Assembly (NCBI GenBank): GCA_963082975.1
Contig: OY720350.1
Location: 20,430,910-20,494,909, forward strand
Direction of reading: 5' to 3'
DNA from: Labia minor
Lineage: Eukaryota; Arthropoda; Insecta; Dermaptera; Spongiphoridae
DNA length: 64,000 nucleotides
The first letter of the stretch is position 1, and each line of letters opens with the position of its first letter. The notes beneath the pieces are model-generated. The model was not told where the DNA came from and ran no database searches. It saw nothing but the letters and a program-made list of their open reading frames with translations. Shown here piece by piece: positions 1 to 14,225 of this stretch. A program made the position numbers and the translations under genes.

Positions 1-771
1 TTTTAATAAAAATGTGTATATATATTAATGAAATTATTAATTTCAAATTAGAAATAACGTTGATATTTTATTTACAAAGAATTATTTTTTTAAGTATTTC
101 AACCGAATAAGGATAATTTTTGCTTTTTTTTCATCATTCATCTTTCATTTTTCATCTCATTCATATATATAGGTATCTTTCTTTCTTTTCTTCGACTTGT
201 AGTTCGTTCGACCGTCCTTCTGCCCTTCCTCGATTTCCCCTCCGTCTTCAGCTCACCTGAACCGCCCCCCCTCCCTCGCACCTGGTGACGTAGAAAGGTT
301 GGCATGAGTCATCGCGGTCGGGTCGATTCCCGACCAGACACACACACAAACTCACACTGACACACACGGCACATCTGCTTGCGTAAGCAGCTCAATACCT
401 CCATCTCTGTCTCTCCTCAGGCCCTTCTATCCAAAGGCCTACCAACCCCTCCCCCCTCCTTTTATCCAACCTACCCACCATCCCCCTTCCCTTCTCTTAC
501 ACTCATTAATGTTGCGTGCACCCGCTCTCTTTTGCACTTATATAACACCTGGAAGGCTTTAAATATTTGCTAGTAACCAAATTGCAAAACATCATTCCGA
601 AAATGATTTATTATTGTTAAAGCGCTAAATCATATATGAATAAGATTATAATAAATATTTTATTTTTTTTGTTATAATAACAACATTTTAAATCATTTCT
701 TATACACTAAAAGCTGCATTTTTACTTCTTATAACATCCTTTATATATATATTATCAATGGTTTTTTTTTT
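1..771. other. Intergenic, with a GC-richer unique island at about 190-560
   Basis: No gene seen. The flanks are AT-rich, but 190-560 is a pyrimidine-rich, GC-richer unique stretch with one AP-1 site and a CA-rich run near 340-365. The open frame in this stretch is low complexity (Ser/Pro/Leu) and does not look coding. A cis-regulatory role is inference from base composition and the AP-1 site. Confidence 0.4.
305..311. promoter_or_regulatory. AP-1 site TGAGTCA in full palindrome ATGAGTCAT
   Basis: Exact AP-1 (Jun/Fos-type bZIP) heptamer in the extended ATGASTCAT form, in a GC-richer unique island. The motif is seen directly; binding is inferred from the family consensus. Confidence 0.45.
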
Positions 772-1331
772 ACTATAGTACTATAATATTGCGATCACGA
801 AAATTTTCGATGTCGAGATTTTGATGTTTTGATACGTTTTGAAGGTCCCTAAGTCATTTTCTCTAAGGTTGAGAAAAATGTTTTATTTTATTTTATTTTT
901 TTTTTTGTGTGTGAGTACAAGCATTATTCAAAATTCGTAGTTTTCTATCAACTTTTAAGAAATGTAACTCATCCAGAAGAGGGTCTTTACCTACCATCTT
1001 TTGATTTTTTTCCTCTAAACTGGCCGTAAAAATAAAGATATAGGTTTGATAGTTTTTCACATGATTAAAAATTGTATAAAACTGCTTTATATAGAATTTC
1101 TGCTTGACTGAATCGCTGAAAGTACCTGAATTAATTTTTTAACACGACTGCAAATCACGCGCCAGCACGTGACGTGGTGACATCAACAAAGAGCCAAACA
1201 CGCACTGGTTCAATATATATATTTATTAATTTTTATTTTATAATTTATAATTAATTAAATTTAATTTAAATATAATATATGTTAATTAATCCAATTCAAA
1301 TTTGCGAGAAATTTGAGTGGAGACACTCCAG
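772..1331 (+). mobile_element. Helentron-like (HINE/DINE-1-like) family A, copy 1
   Basis: Begins after a T-run at a degenerate ACTATAGTACTATA, continues into the family's GCGATCACGAAAATTTTCGA block, and ends with the 3' hairpin GAGTG-GAGA-CACTC followed by CAGCTTATTTT. The sub-terminal inverted repeat before the hairpin has decayed (GCGAGAAATTT). It shares its whole middle with the copies at 20870 and 57858. No coding capacity. Confidence 0.7.
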
Positions 1332-1514
1332 CTTATTTTAGTTTGTATTTATTTTAATATATTATTATATTATATAATTAAAAACATAAAAAAATTATGA
1401 AAATAATTAATTTTAATTTTTTGTAAAAAACGATTTTTAATTATTTATTAGATCAATATTAATTAAATTTTATCTTTATTATAATTATGATTATATCATC
1501 ATATTAAAATGTTC

Positions 1515-1572
<58 letters not shown>

Positions 1573-3344
1573 ATTAAATTAAATAATTTTAAGATTTTCA
1601 AAATAACTATAAATCGAAGGCCAGTCGAATAAATAAAAAAAATAGTAATAGTTAAATGCATTTTTCATATTTTTATAAAATTTTATAGCTAATATAAACA
1701 AATAACTTTAACGTTTTAGTAAAACTATAAATAATAAAATAATATATATAAAATTTTTGGAGTTAATTTCTTTAAATAGATTATATTGATATATTTATAT
1801 ATAAACAAATTTTGATAACGACCTTATGATATATATCTTTTTCAAATGGTCTTTTAAAGTAATTTATTTGAAACGAAAACATACCTGTGATAATATCTTT
1901 CACAAATGTTTCATCTATCTGATATTATCTCTTTATTGTATATTTTTCCCATCCAGTGTTTTAATAATATAATCTCTCACCTGGTCTAACCTTTAAAATT
2001 TGAAATTTTTATTTTCATATATTATCATTTGGAAAAATTAAATATATTATATATATATATATATGTTCGTTTGTTTTCTTTTTTTATATATACATATATC
2101 TATATTATTATTTTTTTGAAATATTTAAATAACCTTAAAAAAAATTAATCGTGTAATAAAAATTATAAGATTTTTAATTAATTTTTTTCTAATTAATTAT
2201 CGATATAATTAATCAATTTTAATTTATTAAAAATTTTAAATTTCAAATAAGTTTAGTTCAATTCACTTTAGTTTTAGTTTTACAAGAATAAATTAAAATT
2301 AAACATTTAATAAATTCTACTGATGAAACCTAGATAATTAATTAATAGTTAAAAATAATAATAAATTGTATAATATAATAAATAAAAGATCAAAGGACAT
2401 GAGAAAAAAGTTAAAAAAAAATTAATTAAGAAATATAATTAATTTGTCTTAAGATCCAATCACTTATTTATTTTTTAAATTTGAATTTATTTCTCTTATA
2501 ATATATAAAATTAAAAAAATACCCACTGATTTATAGTCATACATTTAATATATTTCATTGATGGCCTTAAATCGTAGGTAATAAATTGAAAACTTCATTT
2601 TAAGTTATCAATTCTTATTAATTACATCGATGTTCGTATATCATTCATAGAATACGATATGAATATAAAGAAATAAAAGTAGTGTTTGTTTTTTTTTTGT
2701 TTTTTGTTTTTTTTTTTTTTGAAATCATTTTATCAACAGCAACAACTTTGTTATTAACAACTCAATAAATATGAAATATAATCATTATTTTATGGATTTC
2801 TCTCTAAAACAACTTTATTAATGGAGCGAACCTTCTCCCCTCTCCTTTCACCGCTGCACCCTCCTCTTCACACTTTTCGTTTAATTATTTGTCCAATGCA
2901 AATGAACGAAAGAGAACAAGTCAAGTGTAATGAGATGATCAGATATTTATCACATGAACAAATACATTAATGAAAGGGGAGAAAAGACATAACAACTATA
3001 TTATAATACAAATATCAATTATTTTACTTTTAATAATTTATTGTTTTATTCATTAAATATGTGTAGATAGTAATAAATTATTAATTTATTTATTTTCTAG
3101 TTTTGATGTGATATTATCATATTACTTTCAATATCTTATTACAAATTTAATTGTTAACATGTCTATAAAATTACAGATTTAAGAGTTTAAAATTCAGATA
3201 TATATATATATCATGGATAAACGAATAATAAATACTTTTGGGCACGGGGTGGGGAGTTAAGTTCCCTTAAACTGCACAAATATGCCACCGCGTACTTATT
3301 TTATTGTATTTTGCACACAAAAGTCTTCTTACTCAGTCATTTTT
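1332..3344. other. AT-rich sequence, no gene
   Basis: Nearly pure A/T with runs and a long TA microsatellite (about 1525-1569). A short GC-richer patch at 2820-2870 has pyrimidine runs. I see no coding, RNA or terminal-repeat signal here. Confidence 0.6.
1525..1569. repeat. (TA)n microsatellite
   Basis: Uninterrupted TA dinucleotide run of about 45 bases. Confidence 0.9.
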
Positions 3345-3692
3345 ACCAACCGACGATAGTAAGGGAAGGGTTATTTTCACACCAAATTTCACATTTTTTT
3401 ACATATCTCCACAAATCATGCACTTTGTATTGGTTTTATCCTCGGGAAAAATCATCTTCATTAGTTTTTTCTTAATTTTAAATTTTATGACGTCACCCAG
3501 CCCTTCACGACGTCACTTCCAGCGCCTCCTTATATATTATAAATAAAATAAAATTCAAAATATTTATGTTATATCCATATCGGTTTTTTATTGCATTAAT
3601 AGATACACATAAATTATTTGAAATTTTTTTCTGTAGGTGGAAATTAATTTATTTCAAACCATCGGTCGGTTCTGCGCCTGGCCACAGGTCAA
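3345..3692 (+). mobile_element. Helentron-like family B, copy 1
   Basis: Starts TTTT-ACCAACCGACGATAGT. It ends with the complementary sub-terminal repeat ATCGGTCGGT, then the hairpin CCTG-GCCA-CAGG, then TCAACTTATTTT. Inside are one exact TGACGTCA (3488) and a decayed partner (CGACGTCA, 3508) 20 bases away. The middle part with the GTCC tandem repeat is deleted relative to the copies at 24054 and 60576. Small open frames here are repeat sequence, not genes. Confidence 0.75.
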
Positions 3693-6600
3693 CTTATTTT
3701 TTTTATTTCATTTTAATTATAGAATTGCATTTTGAATTTGAAAAAATAGATCCAAATAAAAATACTTTCAAATGTAGAATTGAATATTAATTAAAAAAAA
3801 ATCATTTTGAATTGATACTCAATCTTCACTCTCTTCTTAGTACACTTTTACATAATAAAATTTTCTCCTAAAAAATCATTCAGAAAGTTAAAGAATACAT
3901 TGGTTGTGAAGCTCAAAATGATATATAAGTTGTTTGAGTCTGAAAATGAAAAAAAATTTTAAAAAAATATAGAAAGAAAGCAGGTGTATGTTAATATCTG
4001 AAAAAATTATATGTATATATTGAAGTCTATAACCCTTTAAAGAGTGGTATATAATCATTTTATACCTTTGACTTATGTTAATTAATGTCGATTATAGAGA
4101 TAAGAAAGGGTCAAATTTTTTGTTTATTTTTTTTTCTAAGGAATTCTCTCCTTTCCTACCCTCTTCTACTCGAATAATGATAATATTGATACTCCTAGAA
4201 TTTTCCAATCCCCCTATCGGAATTGAGTTTTTGGAGCATTCAAGGACAATTAATTACTACCTTTAAATGGGGATTGAAGATAAGGGTTTTGAAAATGATT
4301 TAATCAATTTTATTAACACAATCATTTATTTATAATACAAACATAATACAAATTTTTAATAATACCAAAAAATAAATTTTATTTAAATAAAAAACTGAAT
4401 AAAATTATATATTGATAAATTATTTAAATTTTTATTTTTATTGAATAAAGCACGATTAAATTATTTTATTAAAATTATATATTCTTTTGTATTTTTATAA
4501 AATTTTATGAACATATCGGAAAACACATAGAAGAGCTCATCCCATACCAATACAGTTGATCTTGTGAAACAAGTTTTCATTTTATTTCTATAATTTTTTT
4601 TTTTTTGCTAATTTCAACAAATTCTCTCATATTATTATTTTTTTTTTATATAATATACATATACATATTACTGACATGAGAATACTTGAAGTCTAAAATT
4701 ATTTCTATTGTGAATTGGACCTTGAAATTTGAAATTAAAAATACTAATATTAGATATAGGAAGCTTCAGGTCAAATATACTATATATATATTTTTTAATA
4801 TCAAAATATTCCTCTTCAAATAATTTTGTATTTTATGTACACCATTTTATTCTTCTCCAATTCCGCTTGTTGAATTTGCACATATTTAAAATTTAACGAA
4901 TTCTAAATTTTTCGGACTTTACTTTTTGTTTAGACTATCCTTTATATCCACTTGTTTTTATTTATTTATTTAATTTTTTATCTTTTTCATAATTTTTATT
5001 AATTCAATAAAGTTAAAATATCATAAAAGAATAAGATCTTATTTTTTTAAGTGTATTTATTTCTTATGCTAAAATTGAATGGAATTATTTCACCATTAGA
5101 AGTGGATTTCACACTTTGACTGATGCTATTAATTTCCTATTTATTAGCACAACACATGTCATTTAATTAGTGTATCGGTCATCGTGACTCATCCAACCCT
5201 GATGCTTATGAGATCATACCAAGCGGAGGGTATTTTTTTGAAAAAGTATATTTAAAAAAAAAATTCGGAGGTGGGGTGGGGGATAAAAGAGGAAGGGTTT
5301 TCAAGTAGAGGGTAGTTTACCCTTCTCCATTCCGCAATGATCGTGGTGACTCAGCAAACAGCTGATTTTTGTCACCCTCTTCTTCATTCCACTCGTTGCA
5401 TTGTATTTGGTACTAACAAGTAAATAGAATCAAATAGCCAAAGTGGGATGATGGGTGCAAATAGCCAGGAAGGGAGAGGAGGGAGGGTCGGTAATCGTTT
5501 GCAAATCACTCAACCACAAGTGAAAAATGGAAAAAAGGACGGGCGTTGAACGAAGGAAACTCTGGAACGTGGCGTGGCATTTTTTTTTTATTATATTCTT
5601 CTCTTTTCCGACAAACCACTTGTAGCCACCAAATTCTGTCGTAAAAAAAAGAACGAAAAATAAATCAAACGATTAAAGATAGAAAAGAATTAATCTTAAA
5701 GGGTAGATAAATTTTATTCATGGATTTGGGATTCTTTATTGATTTACCACCCCCTCCTCCCTCGCACCCTCCTCTCTTTCCAACTAACAAACAAAAAAAA
5801 AATTTATTTACCTAACAAGAATATGTCATGAATTTTTATTGTCTTTTTATGCATTCTATCCGGAATCGTGTTAAAAAAGTAATCCAAATGGGCTATAATT
5901 CAAATGGAAATTTAATTATTATTTTTTAAAAGAGAAACTCTTTTCAAGGTGTATATTTAATGTGTAAATTAATGATTATATTAAAAGAGAATAACAATTT
6001 CATTATTTCTGTTAAAATATTCACCCTGACTTCTTATATATCTTTGTAATAGAGTAATAAACTCTCATTCCCCGCATCCCTTTCATATAAGCATTATCCT
6101 GTTTTAGTATTTTATGATGGTAATATAATACAAGGAAGATTTAATTAAATGAATTCGAGAGAATTTTTTTTATTTAAAATAAAATAAATAAATCTTTGGA
6201 AATTTGAAAAATTAGTAAAAAAAAATTTCATTTTATTCTTTTAGAATTAGATTTATAATTTAACACACGGTGTACATATAAATATATATATATATATATA
6301 TATCAAACGATTGACATATTCTATTTTAAGGATATATTATTGGAGGAGGGAGTATAAGTTTCTTTTTTAAAGTAAACTTTCAATTACCCATATTCGTTTT
6401 CAATCCATCTCAATTTAATAAAAAAGATATTTTATTGTTAAAAATTTCAACTGAACTAAATAAGAAATGCTTCATATTTTCATAAATTTTTGTTCTAAAA
6501 CAAATCAGCTAAAAAAAGTAAAATTGTTCCCGAAAAATTGATAAAAAAAATCTGTGAAAACCGTTTATTACAAAATGTTCTCATTTATCACATTAAAACT

Positions 6601-8140
6601 TAATTTGATGTATTTTTTGTTATAATATTATGGTTATTTTTTAGAGCGTGAAAACTAGGAAATCTGCATTCATATTTTAATATCAATTTCTTTAATATTT
6701 ATTTAAAACATTTTATCTTTCTTTTTGAGTTTTTTTAATGATCTCAATAATTTATTTTTTTAGATATACTTATCTAATAAAATTATAAAAAAATAATAAT
6801 AATTAATTATATATAATATATATTTATTAATCTCTTTAAAACTTTAAAACAACTTAAAGACTTTAAAACAGAAAATAATATTTATTAATATTTTCTAAAC
6901 CTTTAATGAACAACAAAAATTGATAAAAATGAATTAATTCAACGGTTCATTGGATTTAGTAGTATACGTATTTGAATTTTTGCCCCTGGCAAGTAGATGA
7001 TGCAACACGCCTAACAGAGCTGTCATTTTGTTCGCCAGTTGGCGCAGTCACAGGCGAACCCCTTCTAATTTATGATAGTCTTCAGTCTTAAGTCCCTCCT
7101 TTCCTTCATTCATCTATCCAGACAAGTCATTAAATTCTACTTAAAATTGTTCTTTTTTACGAGCCTATTAATATTATTTAAATGCTTAAAGGAAAAATAA
7201 AAAAAAAAAATTTAATGAAATTTGCAAAGGAACCTCTTTTTCTAGCAACTTTGATTATTTAAAATTTAAGGATTCATTTATGATTTCTTTTTTTTATTCA
7301 ATTTAAAATTTTATTTAGTATTTGAGTAGAAATAATATTATGTAGATTAAGTTGTGTGAATCATCAACTATAAAATAATAAATAAATAAACATATTATTT
7401 AATTATTTTCGATTTTTTTTACAATAATAGATATATATATAAATATAAAATAAATTTAAAAAAAAATTATAAACAATTGTAATATTTTATCATATATTTA
7501 ATAAACATAAATTTAAAGGAAATTTTAAATATAATCAATTAATATTTCGTACAAATAAATTAAATCATTGGACAGGTTAGTGTTGTATTTATAATTTTAA
7601 TTTTAATTTTTGTTTTCTATAAAAATGAAATAAAAATTTTCTATTAAATATGTTCGTATATCTTTATTCATAATTAAGTTTTTTACTTTCTATTTTGTTT
7701 CTATTTTTTTCTGTTTTGATTGTTCTTTAATTACTCTCAGAAAGCTGAACTTTGAGGCAGTCTATATACTTGATACAATATATTGGAAAAAATCTGTTTT
7801 TCTATTTTTAATATTATTTCCATAAAGCAAAATTGAAACTAAAATATTTATTTTAAATTACTTTGTGTTATTAATTTTCTTTTCTTTATATTAAGAACAT
7901 ACAATTATATAAATATGGTTTTTATTTCAATATTTTAAAAAAAATTAATATTATTGTATATTATTTATATATTTGTGCGGTTAAAATTTCTGTCTCTCTC
8001 TCTTTTATCAATATTAATTTATTTAAAAATTCTTAACATTCAATTATATTACGTTTTCAATGATTATTTTCATTATATTCTGATAAAACCATTTCTGAAT
8101 CCAATGGTTTATAATCAAATATTTTCCAATTGAAGATTGT
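3693..8140. other. Intergenic, AT-rich with unique islands at about 5160-5600 and 6960-7110
   Basis: No gene recognised. The islands stand out by higher GC and lack of simple repeats; the first carries two AP-1 sites. The second holds GATGATGCAACACGCC-like unique sequence with no motif I can name. The rest is A/T runs, including a TA run at about 6280-6304. Confidence 0.5.
5185..5353. promoter_or_regulatory. Two AP-1 sites (TGACTCA) in a GC-richer island
   Basis: Exact TGACTCA at 5185-5191 and 5347-5353, 162 bases apart, within a roughly 420-base island that also carries GC-rich unique sequence to about 5580. Paired sites in one island make this a candidate enhancer; the role is inference. 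Confidence 0.45.
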
Positions 8141-8283
8141 TTTTCTTGGCATGCCCTAACAAACCGCTATTCGTATAAATGTATCAAGACAGACAAAACG
8201 TGCTCTGTTTTGGTTTGTTATTGTTTTTGTCCTGGAATCCGGAGCAATTGGGAGTGAAAGCGCCTTCTGGTGTCGGCCACCGA

Positions 8284-8290
8284 TGACTCA
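8284..8290. promoter_or_regulatory. AP-1 site TGACTCA in full palindrome ATGACTCAT
   Basis: Optimal 9-base AP-1 palindrome inside a unique GC-richer island at about 8140-8390. The overlapping short open frame has no recognisable domain and is not called. Confidence 0.45.
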
Positions 8291-8400
8291 TCCAAGCTCC
8301 ACACCTACACACGCACACCAACCAATAAAGGCCTTGAGGAAATTACGCAAGGTCCTTGGACTCTGAGTCTCTTTCTTTTTTCCCTCAACTTCTTGTATGC

Positions 8401-9288
8401 TCCCCTTTTATATACTTATTCTATTCTATATTATTTAAATCTTTCTCCTATCTCTTTTTTTCTCCCCCCCCTCCCTCCAAAAAAAGGTGTATTCAATATT
8501 ATAACAAAAAATAAAATATAAAAAAAAATGTTCTCTAAAAATATTTAACGATCACTCGACAAAATAGAAAATATATTTAATGAATTAAAAAAAAACAGGG
8601 GGATAATTGAAAATCCCACATTTTTCTTAAACCCTTCCCATTCAATGAATGATCCTTAATTTTATTAAAAGTCTGTTTATTACCAAATTAAATTGTTAAT
8701 TATTTTAACCTTATAATGACATTATTACTCTCTTATATAATAGTTTTAATTTTTCCGTTGTTGATCTTACTACATAGTACTACTAAATTCGATTAAAATA
8801 GTTATATTTAACAAAACTTAAAAAAAAGATAAAACTCATTACTCAACTCAAAAAAATCTTAAATATATATATATTAGAATTATTATGAATAAAAATTTTT
8901 AAAATTATATTATATATATTATATTGTATAAATTCATTTGAAATATAATACCATATATTCATCCTCTCTAATAATATCAAATTAAATAACGAAATAATTA
9001 ATTTTTCGTTCAAAAACTGAAACAGGGTAAAAATTTATTTAGAATTTTCTATTCTTTATTTATTTAATTATAATTTAAATCGTAAAGTTAATTACTATAA
9101 AATAAATCATGAATTATTTTTTATTTTGTTTTATTTTAAAGAATAAACTATTAAATGTATTTTAAATTTTTTTTTTTTAAAAATATCTTTATTTATACTA
9201 TTTTTGATTAAAATATTGTAAAAAAAAACAATTTTTTGAGAAATTAGGACGCAATGAGTAACTTTCTTTAATATCTACATATACTTAT

Positions 9289-9319
<31 letters not shown>

Positions 9320-10805
9320 TTGTCCAAATAAGCATTATTTAATATCTTTCTTATAAAAGAAAGATATTATTATAATTATTAATTATAAAAAGGTATATAT
9401 ATATATTAATAACATTCCTTTTTTTATAAAATAAAATTTTACCTATATTATTAATTCATAGGAAAACTTTATATTTTTTTTTCTTTTATTTATTAGCATT
9501 TGAAAATAATTTATTTATTCTATTTGATGAACATAAATGGCTAACATAAATAGGCGTCATAGTGACCGAGAGCCTATCTATGAGTCATTCTGCTTATCAT
9601 TTCGAGTTATGTATGTTATAATCGTCCAAGCAGTCGAAAAGGAAATCGAGTATATACCCTGACACCCCCCATATGAGGGGGAGGCAAAGTTCAATGACGT
9701 TCATTACGATAACAAAAAAAAAATAAAAGGAATGTTTTAGGGAGAAGGAAAGGAGAAGGTGGGGAATCTTATATATTAATTCTTGGATTACTAAATGAAA
9801 TAGAAAGTGAAGCGAGTCAACCGTAAACATTTGTAATGAATATTTTCACTTTAAACATTTATATAATTTAAAAAAAAATAATTTTTTTTTCTTATAAATT
9901 ATAATTTTTAAATTTTTTTTTTTTTTTTTTATTTAATGAAAAAATTATAATTTTATTTTTAAAATATATATTTTCATATGAAATATTTTCTTAAATTTTT
10001 AATTGATTTTTGTCTCGAGGAAACTAATGAAACTTTAGAAGAGAGGGTGGGAATCATACATCAGTATAGTAAAGTACATTCGAAAATAAATTAAAATTTA
10101 AAAGTTAATCTCGAACTCTATATAATATTTATCATTCATTTTTATTATTTTGACCATTGAAGAATAAATTAAAAGCATTATAAATATTTGGAACAATATC
10201 TTATCGAAAATTTTATATTACTATATATCATATGTTAAAATCAAATAAACAAGAGTTTTTCTCAAAATAATAAATAAGTAATAATAAATACACCATCGTT
10301 TTATTCTTTCTAAAACAAATAATAATTTAATTATTTTTTTTTTATTTTATAAACATGATTTTATTTATATTTATTTCCTGATGCGTCATTTGGGTGTTCT
10401 ATGCATCCGTCTGAATGAATTCATCCTCAAAAGCAAAGAGGAGAGTCTCATCAGTTTGATTTATTAAAACAGGAAACTTTTGATTATACTATTTAGATTA
10501 TTCTATTTAATATATGATTTCAAAACGGATACACTTTAAAAGGATCATTTTCAAATTAAAATAATATCAAAAAAATAAATAAATAACAAACAAACTGTAA
10601 GATATCGACGCATCTCCAAATATACAATAATAAAACTTAGAATTGAAATTTTTAATGAAAATAACAAATATAAGTATATATATTATCAAAATATTGATTT
10701 ATGTGGATTATTTATGTGGATATTATGAATTGATCAGTAATAAATTAAATTCAAAGTAGAGCAGTTTTTAAATTAAACTATAGATTTTTAATAGTCTCGA
10801 GTCTG
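8401..10805. other. Intergenic AT-rich sequence with an island at about 9540-9800
   Basis: Mostly A/T runs and TA repeats (about 9290-9318). The island at 9540-9800 is unique, GC-richer and has one AP-1 palindrome. No gene seen on either strand. Confidence 0.5.
9581..9587. promoter_or_regulatory. AP-1 site TGAGTCA in full palindrome ATGAGTCAT
   Basis: Extended AP-1 palindrome in the 9540-9800 island. Confidence 0.4.
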
Positions 10806-10990
10806 AATTTTTCTAGCTGAGGGCGGGGGTCCACTCACTGTTCGGGGACTAAATTGGAAGGCAACTTGATAAAAAGTAGCGCCTCTGTTCAAGAAAATCA
10901 AGAAAGAGGTTTAGACAACCGTTTTATTGATCATAGAACACCTTTATCCGCTTAAGCGTCAACCAACTTAAGACACAACAACTAAAAAAT
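10806..10990 (+). mobile_element. SINE fragment, same family as 48873-49140 and 61653-61720
   Basis: Shares with the reverse complement of the 48873-49140 copy the blocks CTTGATAAAAAGTAGCGCC, TCAAGAAAATCAA and CGTTTTATTGATCATAGAAC. The tRNA-like head is missing or decayed in this copy (GCTGAGGGCGGGGGTCC at its left). No coding capacity. Confidence 0.55.
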
Positions 10991-13275
10991 TAATAATAGA
11001 TAAAAAATTAAATAAATAAATAATCACAGCAAAAATAATCAAAATTATTTTATGAAAGTTCAATATAAAACCATTTGTGAAAATTTTAAAATCTATTTTA
11101 TATGATTAATTAATTATAAATAAAATATCATTTTAATTTCTATAAAGCAAACATGAAAAGGGCTCATTTATAATATAAATGTTTTCCCCAAAATATGTTT
11201 ACACTAAACATTTATCATTCATCAACGAATGACACACATCATCGGGAATGTTTTGTTTTCCTTGTCATCAATTCTGAGATTTTTGACGGCCTTCTGATGG
11301 AATCTCCTTTAAGCAATGAACGAATCAGCTCTTTTCCAATAATCAAAGAAAACAAAACAAATGATTATTTTTATATAATTTTCCGCTTCAACCACAATAC
11401 TTTATTAATAAATGAAAAATTCTTAAAATAATTATATTAATAATAATAATAATAATAATTAATGATGAAGCAATAATTGAAAAACCTAAATACGAATAGC
11501 ATAATAAAATTCTTGCAATATTTCTATGATTCACTGTTATTACTAAATGGAATATGGTTGAAAATATAAATTATATATATATAAAAAAAAAATAAAATTA
11601 TAATAACAAGAAGAAATATTTCTTTAATGATTGAAAATAAAAAAATTTATAGAGCGATAAAAATTACAGATAAATTATGATAAAGATAACTTTTCATTTA
11701 ACATCGCATTTAAGATTTAATTTTCATTTTGAACACATAAGAAAAATTTTTATTAGATTTAAAATTTTATAATTAATTCAAAATTTTAGAATACAAATAA
11801 AATTAATTATCATTTAATTTCTGATATATTCAATTTCGTATTCATTTAAAATAAAAATTATTTTTATATTTATTGATATTGATTAATTATTTGATAATAA
11901 GTAATTATATTTTTATTATAAACTAAATTTTGTTTTACAATTAGACAATATAACTTATTTGAACTGAAACAAATTAGTTATATTCTAATTTTGCTTATCT
12001 TAAATGACAAGGATACAAAAGCCAAGCAAATGTTAATAATAATAATTAATTCAAATTTAAACGTCGCAATATAATAAGATTACAATTTTTCCATTCAACA
12101 GCGAGATTAAAAATTGTATTTTGATGATGAATGGAATTATGTTAATGAAGTTTTATTTTAAATTATAATTTAATACAAAAAAAATATATATATTACATCT
12201 AATTAATCAATCAAAACACAATTTCTTATTTTATTTTTGTTTTATTTTTAAATAAAAAAAATTTTTAAATATTTTAAATATAAAAAAATATATTAAAATT
12301 AAATAAACTTTTTTTTATCCAATAAAAAAAAAAATTAAAAATACAATAATTGTTTTTTAATTTTTATAAAAAAAAATACACCTGTACTTAAAACATTGAA
12401 TTGATAAAGTAAATTGCATTTTTGTTTGCGATTGTATAAAAATATTGTATTTAAATAGACAGCTTAATAATACAATACTTTAAATTTGAAATTACATAAG
12501 AGAGTTTCTGTATATTTGTTTTTTTTTTATATTATTTCAATCGCGAAAAGACCTTCAAAGACCTTGTCACTCTCCTCGTTATTATCTCTCATGTTATTAT
12601 CTTTTAACAAGGACGCCTGGACACTTTCAATCAGGTGATAAGACTTAAAGAATTACTAGAGGAAATATTCTACTGAATTATTACAATCAGAAAACCAAAC
12701 AGACAGGCGTTTGGTAAAGTAGAATTGAAAGGCGTAGTGAGAGAATGAGAAAGAATGAAAAAAAAAAATTATTTTATGAAAAATCAATTAGTAAAAAAAA
12801 AATTTATATTTTTATCTATATGCAAAAATTTTCAACTTACTTAAATTAAGTATAAAATTAGTAATAATTTTGATTTAAAATAATAGTAATTCTATCTTAT
12901 AAAAGTTTTTAATTTTTTTCTATAGATCGAGAAAAGTTAAATAAGTTGATGGAAAAAAATTAAATATTCTTTTTTAAAAATTTTGATTATAAATTTCGAA
13001 ATTTATGATCAAAACTTGTCATTCATTTAAAATTAAATTGGTATTAAAAATTAATTTCTTTAATTTTTATTTATATATTAATGCTATTGATATTTTCCTT
13101 CACTGAATATAAATGATCTTAAAAATAACAGGAATGTTAACATTATATTAACTTTATTTTTTAAAATATCCCCCATAGATTATGATTTTTGATTATATTT
13201 TTTCTTTATTAAAAAATTTCGAAAAAATGGGAGGAACTACTAATTTATAAATAACTTTGAAGTGATTAGTTAGAT
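10991..13275. other. AT-rich intergenic, no gene
   Basis: Low-complexity A/T sequence with a TAA trinucleotide run at about 11437-11460 and a slightly GC-richer patch at 12540-12740. No domain, RNA gene or terminal repeat recognised. Confidence 0.55.
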
Positions 13276-13589
13276 CAGTGATTCTCAACCACTGTGCCGC
13301 GAGATTATGATGCTCATAAACATTTCCGACTTTTTTTCTAAATTTTTTTCAATTTGGTTCTAAAAAAAAAGGTAAAACGTTTTTGGGACTAGGCTCTTAA
13401 ACATTTCCGACTTTCTAAATAAATTTTTTCAATATGGTTCTAAAAAATAAAAATAAAAAAAGTAAACCGTTTTTGGGACCACTTTTTCCAATATGGTAAA
13501 CTTTTACACTTATCTTTTTCTTTGTGTGCCGCCAAATTTGTAAACCGTTAAAAGTGTGCCGCGGTAAAAAAAAAGGTTGAGAATTACTG
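13276..13589 (+). mobile_element. Non-autonomous hAT element, CAGTGATTCTCAACC family, copy 1
   Basis: Inverted termini CAGTGATTCTCAACC and GGTTGAGAATTACTG, flanked by a perfect 8-bp target-site duplication AGTTAGAT (13268-13275 and 13590-13597). Eight-base duplications and CAG..CTG ends are typical of hAT transposons. The interior holds a tandemly doubled block of about 80 bases (ACATTTCCGACTTT..GGTTCTAAAAAA..GTTTTTGGGAC). No transposase frame. Confidence 0.92.
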
Positions 13590-13879
13590 AGTTAGATATT
13601 GAATAGAGTGAAGGATGGTTTATAAATTGCTTACCACTTATTCCACCCTAAATAATTATATACAAAATGTACACCCTATTTTTTAAATATGATTTAAAAA
13701 GCGAGTACTAAATAATAATGTTAATAATTTTTTTTTCTAACTGATTATGCATTAGAATTATGTTTCTCAGATTTATTATTATTTTTTTTGAATAAATTTG
13801 CGATTGATTTTATTTCTCTGTATGTTCGTTGGTTATATTGTGCAATTTTTCTATCTATTTCTTTTTATTTCTTTTATTT

Positions 13880-14225
13880 TCCGACGTGAGTGTCTACGCA
13901 ATAGGAAAGTTTTGCGCGCGATAGAACCGTAATCGACGTCGAGGTACCAGATGACGTGCTGGGTCTCCTTGGCCTTGTAACAGCCATCCATCTCGAATGG
14001 AATGGTTTCGAACAGGAATGAATCTCATTGTATTCGAAGGGTTAAGCAACAGGCAGAAGGGAACACGTGTCACATCTGCCCCTCGGTTATGTGACGTCAA
14101 CCAACAACCCCCTCAAATAAAGGGATTCTCGAAACATGAATCATTTACCCTGACGCATTTAGCAAAGAAAAAAAAATGCTGGAGAGAATTTTTTATTGGC
14201 GCCAATGGGACTGTTTACCTTCAAA
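13880..14225. promoter_or_regulatory. Unique GC-richer island with CRE octamer
   Basis: About 350 bases of balanced composition in AT-rich surroundings. Contains TGACGTCA at 14092-14099 (CREB/ATF/Jun octamer) and the E-box CACGTG near 14064. Open frames cross it on both strands, but neither resembles a known domain, so I treat it as a regulatory candidate rather than a gene. Confidence 0.4.
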